Source: JBCBTD01 sp039818825 (GTDB lineage Bacteria; Pseudomonadota; Alphaproteobacteria; Geminicoccales; Geminicoccaceae). Taken from it: 64,000 nucleotides of DNA. The notes under the pieces were generated by a model. It saw only the letters and a list, made by a program, of their open reading frames with translations, was not told the origin of the DNA and searched no databases. Position numbers and translations under genes: made by a program. Each line of letters begins with the position of its first letter. Within the stretch, counting starts at the first letter, position 1. This document shows positions 61,124 through 64,000 of this stretch, piece by piece. The DNA lies in assembly GCA_039818825.1 (NCBI GenBank), contig JBCBTD010000015.1, positions 6,302-70,301 of the forward strand. The letters run 5' to 3'.

Positions 61124-61323
61124 TGAACAAATGCGGAAACCAGACACTAAAACTCGCGCACAGCTTGCGGCTAAACGTGCACGAACAGCGCTGGACGAGG
61201 GCCGGGCGGCTTTGGCGGGTTGCCGCACTCGGATGATCGTGGTTTAGCCGCTTGCGAAACCATCGACAGGCGTACGCGAGATGCGTCCCGCCCGTCGAAA
61301 GACTTGGACCGACGAAGACGCGG

Positions 61324-62472
61324 ATGCCCTTGGCCGACCCATCGCCCCGCGTCTCCGCCGCGTCATCGCCCAAGCCGCCCGCCCGTTCCTGGCTGCACCG
61401 CACCGGCTATCGGGTCCGCAACGTCGTCTGGCTGCTGGCGCGGCCGGTGCGCCGCGCTCGGCGCGAGCGTGTTCTGGTCATCCAACCCTATCGGGGATTC
61501 GGCTCGTCGACGCGGCTCTTCCTCATGGGGCGGGTGTTGCGGCAGCCGGGAACCGTCGTGGTTCGCGACCGCTTTGCCCGCGACCTGCTCGACGTCGGCC
61601 GCCGGCTGTTCCGTCGCGGCGTGCCGGGCATGATCGTCGACGCCCGCTTGGGCGACGCCGGTGCCGAAGGGGTGACCGACCGCGACGGCTATTTCTGCAT
61701 CGATTTGGCGTCGACGTGCAGCGAACCGGCTGGGCAGCCCGGATGGCAGAGCGTCCAGCTTTCGTTGCGCGCGGAAGCGAGCACCCGCGCGGTGGCGCGC
61801 GTCTACGTCCACGCACCGTCGTGTCGCTGCCTGGTGATCAGCGACATCGACGACACCGTGGTGGAGACGGGCGTCGCCAACCGTCTGGTGATGCTGTGGC
61901 GACTGTTCTTCACCGGCCCGGCCAGCCGCTTGCCCGTGCCGGGGCTGGCGGCGCTGCTCCGCGGCCTGCATCGCGGTCCGGAGGGCACCGACCGCAATCC
62001 GCTGGTGTTCGTCTCGCGGGCACCTTGGACGATCTACGAGACGTTGGACGCGTTCTTCCGTCTGCAGCGCCTGCCACGCGATGCCATACTGTTTCTGCGC
62101 GAATGGGGTGTCCGCTGGTATCACCCCTTCGCCAGGCACGACCCGGAACACAAAACCGAGCTGATCCGCCAGCTGCTGCGGGTGGCGACCGATCCACCGG
62201 TGGTCCTGATCGGCGACAGTGGCCAGCGGGATGCGGAGATCTACGCCGGCATCGTCGCCGAATTCCCTGGGCGTGTCGCCGCCGTCCTGATCCGCGATCT
62301 TGCACGGTCGTCCGACCGGCAGCGCGCCATCCGCTCGCTGGACGACCAACTGGCACTCGCTGGTACCAAGTTGGTGCTCACCAGTTCGAGCACGGCAATG
62401 GCCGATGCAGCGTTCGAACTCGGCCTAGTCCCAGCGGCGACGGTCGAGCAGGTCCGCGCGTCTCTCGCCTGA
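61324..62472 (+). CDS. App1-family phosphatase (DUF2183), phosphatidate-phosphatase-like
   Basis: 382 residues from the ATG at 61324; the start is uncertain because the ribosome site is weak, with ATG 61252 as alternative. The catalytic domain (about 180-360) has the HAD-type motif SDIDDTVVETGV (DxDxT), then FVSRAPWTIYETLDAFFRLQ, GVRWYHPFARHDPEHKTELI and VLIGDSGQRDAEIYAGIVAE, as in App1. Yeast App1 is a phosphatidate phosphatase; the bacterial substrate is unknown. The N-terminal part has an arginine-rich stretch and a beta-sandwich-like region. Confidence 0.82.
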   Translation: MPLADPSPRVSAASSPKPPARSWLHRTGYRVRNVVWLLARPVRRARRERVLVIQPYRGFGSSTRLFLMGRVLRQPGTVVVRDRFARDLLDVGRRLFRRGVPGMIVDARLGDAGAEGVTDRDGYFCIDLASTCSEPAGQPGWQSVQLSLRAEASTRAVARVYVHAPSCRCLVISDIDDTVVETGVANRLVMLWRLFFTGPASRLPVPGLAALLRGLHRGPEGTDRNPLVFVSRAPWTIYETLDAFFRLQRLPRDAILFLREWGVRWYHPFARHDPEHKTELIRQLLRVATDPPVVLIGDSGQRDAEIYAGIVAEFPGRVAAVLIRDLARSSDRQRAIRSLDDQLALAGTKLVLTSSSTAMADAAFELGLVPAATVEQVRASLA

Positions 62473-62539
62473 GCCACCGTCACCTTGCTGGCCCGGCCCC
62501 TCGGCACCATGTCCCGACGACGCAAGTGGGAGACGAGGG

Positions 62540-63661
62540 ATGTGGCGATGGTCACGGGCCGGGCTCGGCAGGTTGCTGCTCGTCGCGGCGGTGGGCGTGG
62601 CGGCGGTGCAGCCGGCCCGTGCGGAAGACCGGTTTCGAGTAGAAACGGTCGCGACCGGGCTGGAGCACCCGTGGAGCCTGGCGTTCCTGCCGAACGGCGA
62701 CGCCCTGGTGACGGAACGCCCTGGCCGACTCCGGCGCCTGACGACCGAGCAGCAGCTCGGCACGCCGATCGGGGGGCTACCGGACGACCTCGTCGCCACA
62801 GGTCAGGGCGGGTTGTTGGACGTGGCGGTCGATCCTGACCACGTGCGCAACGGGCTCATCTACCTCTCCTACAGTGCCCGCGGCGACGGCGGCATGACCA
62901 CCCGCGTCGTCCGTGGTCGCCTCGACGACGCGACCCTGACCGACCTTCGGACTCTGCTCACCGTCGAGCCGTTCGTCCGCGGCGGCCGCCATTTCGGGTC
63001 ACGCTTGGCGTTCGGGGCCGACGGCATGCTCTACGTGACGGTCGGCGACCGCGGCCAGCGGACCCCGGCCCAGGATCGATCCACGCTCATCGGCAGCGTC
63101 GTCCGCATCATGCCTGATGGCAGCGTGCCGCCGGACAACCCCTTCGTCGACGACGCCGCGGCCCGTCCCGAGCTGTTCGCGTTCGGCACCCGGAACGCGC
63201 AAGGGCTCGCCGTCGATCCGGCCACCGGACGACTGTGGGCGCACGAGCACGGCCCCCGCGGTGGCGACGAGGTCAACCTCGTGGCGAGCGGTGCCAATTA
63301 CGGCTGGCCGACGGTCACGTTCGGCACGGGATACGACCTGCAGCCGATCGGCGTCGGGACGTGGCAGGCGGGGACGACTCAACCGCTACACGTCTGGGTG
63401 CCGTCGATCGCGCCTTCGGGTCTGGCCGTCTATCGCGGTACGGCCTTCCCGGACTGGGAGGGCGACCTGCTGGTCGGCGCACTGCGCGACCAGATGCTGG
63501 TGCGCTTGGACGTTGAAGGTGAAGAGATCGTTGGCGAAGAGCGCCTGCTGCAGAACGAGTTGGGGCGCATTCGCGACGTCCGCGTCGGCCCGGATGACTA
63601 CGTCTACCTGCTCACCGACGAGGCCGACGGCGGGGTCTTTCGTCTCGTGCCGACCGACTGA
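62540..63661 (+). CDS. PQQ-dependent aldose sugar dehydrogenase (YliI/Asd-like)
   Basis: 373 residues with signal peptide ending PARA. Beta-propeller of the soluble PQQ glucose/sorbosone dehydrogenase type: GLEHPWSLAFLPNGDALVTE, RPGRLRRL, GQGGLLDVAVDPDHVRNGLI, RNAQGLAVDPATGRLWAHEH, GPRGGDEVNLVASGANYGWP. It should oxidise aldoses in the periplasm and pass electrons to the respiratory chain; PQQ supply genes are not in this window. GGAGACGA precedes the ATG. Confidence 0.9.
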   Translation: MWRWSRAGLGRLLLVAAVGVAAVQPARAEDRFRVETVATGLEHPWSLAFLPNGDALVTERPGRLRRLTTEQQLGTPIGGLPDDLVATGQGGLLDVAVDPDHVRNGLIYLSYSARGDGGMTTRVVRGRLDDATLTDLRTLLTVEPFVRGGRHFGSRLAFGADGMLYVTVGDRGQRTPAQDRSTLIGSVVRIMPDGSVPPDNPFVDDAAARPELFAFGTRNAQGLAVDPATGRLWAHEHGPRGGDEVNLVASGANYGWPTVTFGTGYDLQPIGVGTWQAGTTQPLHVWVPSIAPSGLAVYRGTAFPDWEGDLLVGALRDQMLVRLDVEGEEIVGEERLLQNELGRIRDVRVGPDDYVYLLTDEADGGVFRLVPTD

Positions 63662-63685
63662 CCGGCACCCGGCAAAGCACTCAGT

Positions 63686-64000
63686 TCAAGCAACCGCGCC
63701 ACCCTCCAGAATGGAGGTGTAGATGCGAGCGCGGGCGCCTATCCGTTCGCCGCGCGGCGTTCCTGTCGGATCGCCCGAATCGGTGAACGTCACGTCGCGG
63801 TTGATGATCAACCGTGCCTGGACGTAGTCCCGCTTGGTCCCGTCGAAGTACTTCGCCAAGGTGTTGCCGGGTCGGAACCGCCCCTCACGCATCCCGATGA
63901 CCGCGATCGTCGCAGCCACGTCAGGGTCGGTTGCGCGCTCCGGAGAACGCTCCAAGTCGACACCGGTGACATCGGCGAACTTCTGGTAGTTGGCGCGACC
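63686..64000 (-). CDS. GH19 chitinase/endolysin-like protein, C-terminal part
   Basis: The minus-strand frame is open from the right edge of the window to a TGA at 63686 and gives at least 104 residues. It begins GRANYQKFADVTGVDLERSP, the typical GH19 stretch (G.GRANY..f....G.dL...P), followed by MREGRFRPGNTLAKYFDGTK and RDYVQARLIINRDVTF. The catalytic glutamates lie outside the window, so activity cannot be judged. The stop is 24 bp from the convergent dehydrogenase stop. Confidence 0.7.
   Translation of the reverse strand, partial: GRANYQKFADVTGVDLERSPERATDPDVAATIAVIGMREGRFRPGNTLAKYFDGTKRDYVQARLIINRDVTFTDSGDPTGTPRGERIGARARIYTSILEGGAVA

Overview
The window is GC-rich DNA (about two thirds G+C by eye) from a bacteriochlorophyll-a-type phototrophic alphaproteobacterium. 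The evidence is a large photosynthesis gene cluster (bchJ, bchE, puhE, acsF, puhC, puhB, puhA, lhaA, bchM, L, H, B, N, F, then an aerR/ppaA-like gene, ppsR, bchG, a second pucC-family gene and bchP) in the gene order typical of purple alphaproteobacteria. The genus cannot be fixed from sequence alone. A flagellar filament block, a VPLPA-type sorted protein and a periplasmic-binding-protein xylose pathway point to a motile, heterotrophic phototroph. No tRNA, rRNA, insertion sequence or CRISPR array was seen.

Layout. 1-2241: 3' end of a patatin-like phospholipase and a GntP-family permease. 2248-5951 (minus): flagellin, FlaG, FliD and FliS. 6240-9614: a 1124-residue protein with PA14, galactose-oxidase-like and two L-type-lectin-like domains. 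9705-15053: a frameshifted small ORF, a TetR repressor and a divergent RND efflux pair with two palindromes between them. 15031-21194: an orphan ChrR-like cupin protein, divergent from a five-gene operon (FAD oxidoreductase, DUF1365, cyclopropane-synthase-like methyltransferase, MFS carrier, DUF3833 lipoprotein) of the singlet-oxygen-response type. 21191-31656: a ROK repressor plus a di-heme cytochrome gene (minus) and the divergent xylose operon xylF-H-G-B-A, an epimerase and an RraA-like gene. 31765-33850: HxlR regulator, a small serine hydrolase and a VPLPA-CTERM-like protein. 34103-56894: the photosynthesis cluster. 56936-64000: lipoprotein and membrane protein with a divergent MarR regulator, nuclease-like protein, chemoreceptor, App1-type phosphatase, PQQ sugar dehydrogenase and the end of a GH19-like gene.

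The photosynthesis genes lie on two divergent units. Fifteen genes (bchF to bchJ, 50691 to 34103) run leftwards with overlaps or very short gaps, apparently as one superoperon; aerR-ppsR-bchG-bch2-bchP run rightwards. Between them are two 34-bp composite palindromes of identical design (TGTCA-N10-ACGT-N10-TGACA). Each contributes its outer TTGACA to a possible -35 box facing away from the centre, so the PpsR/AerR pair encoded on one side probably controls both arms. Both the O2-dependent (AcsF) and O2-independent (BchE) cyclases are present, so ring E can be made with or without air. puf, crt, bchCXYZ, bchID and puc genes are not in the window.

The most interesting items are the twin composite operators, the ChrR-like protein that has lost two zinc-binding cysteines and has no sigma-factor neighbour, the lectin-bearing copper radical oxidase without a visible signal peptide, and the di-heme oxidoreductase translationally coupled to the xylose-locus ROK repressor.
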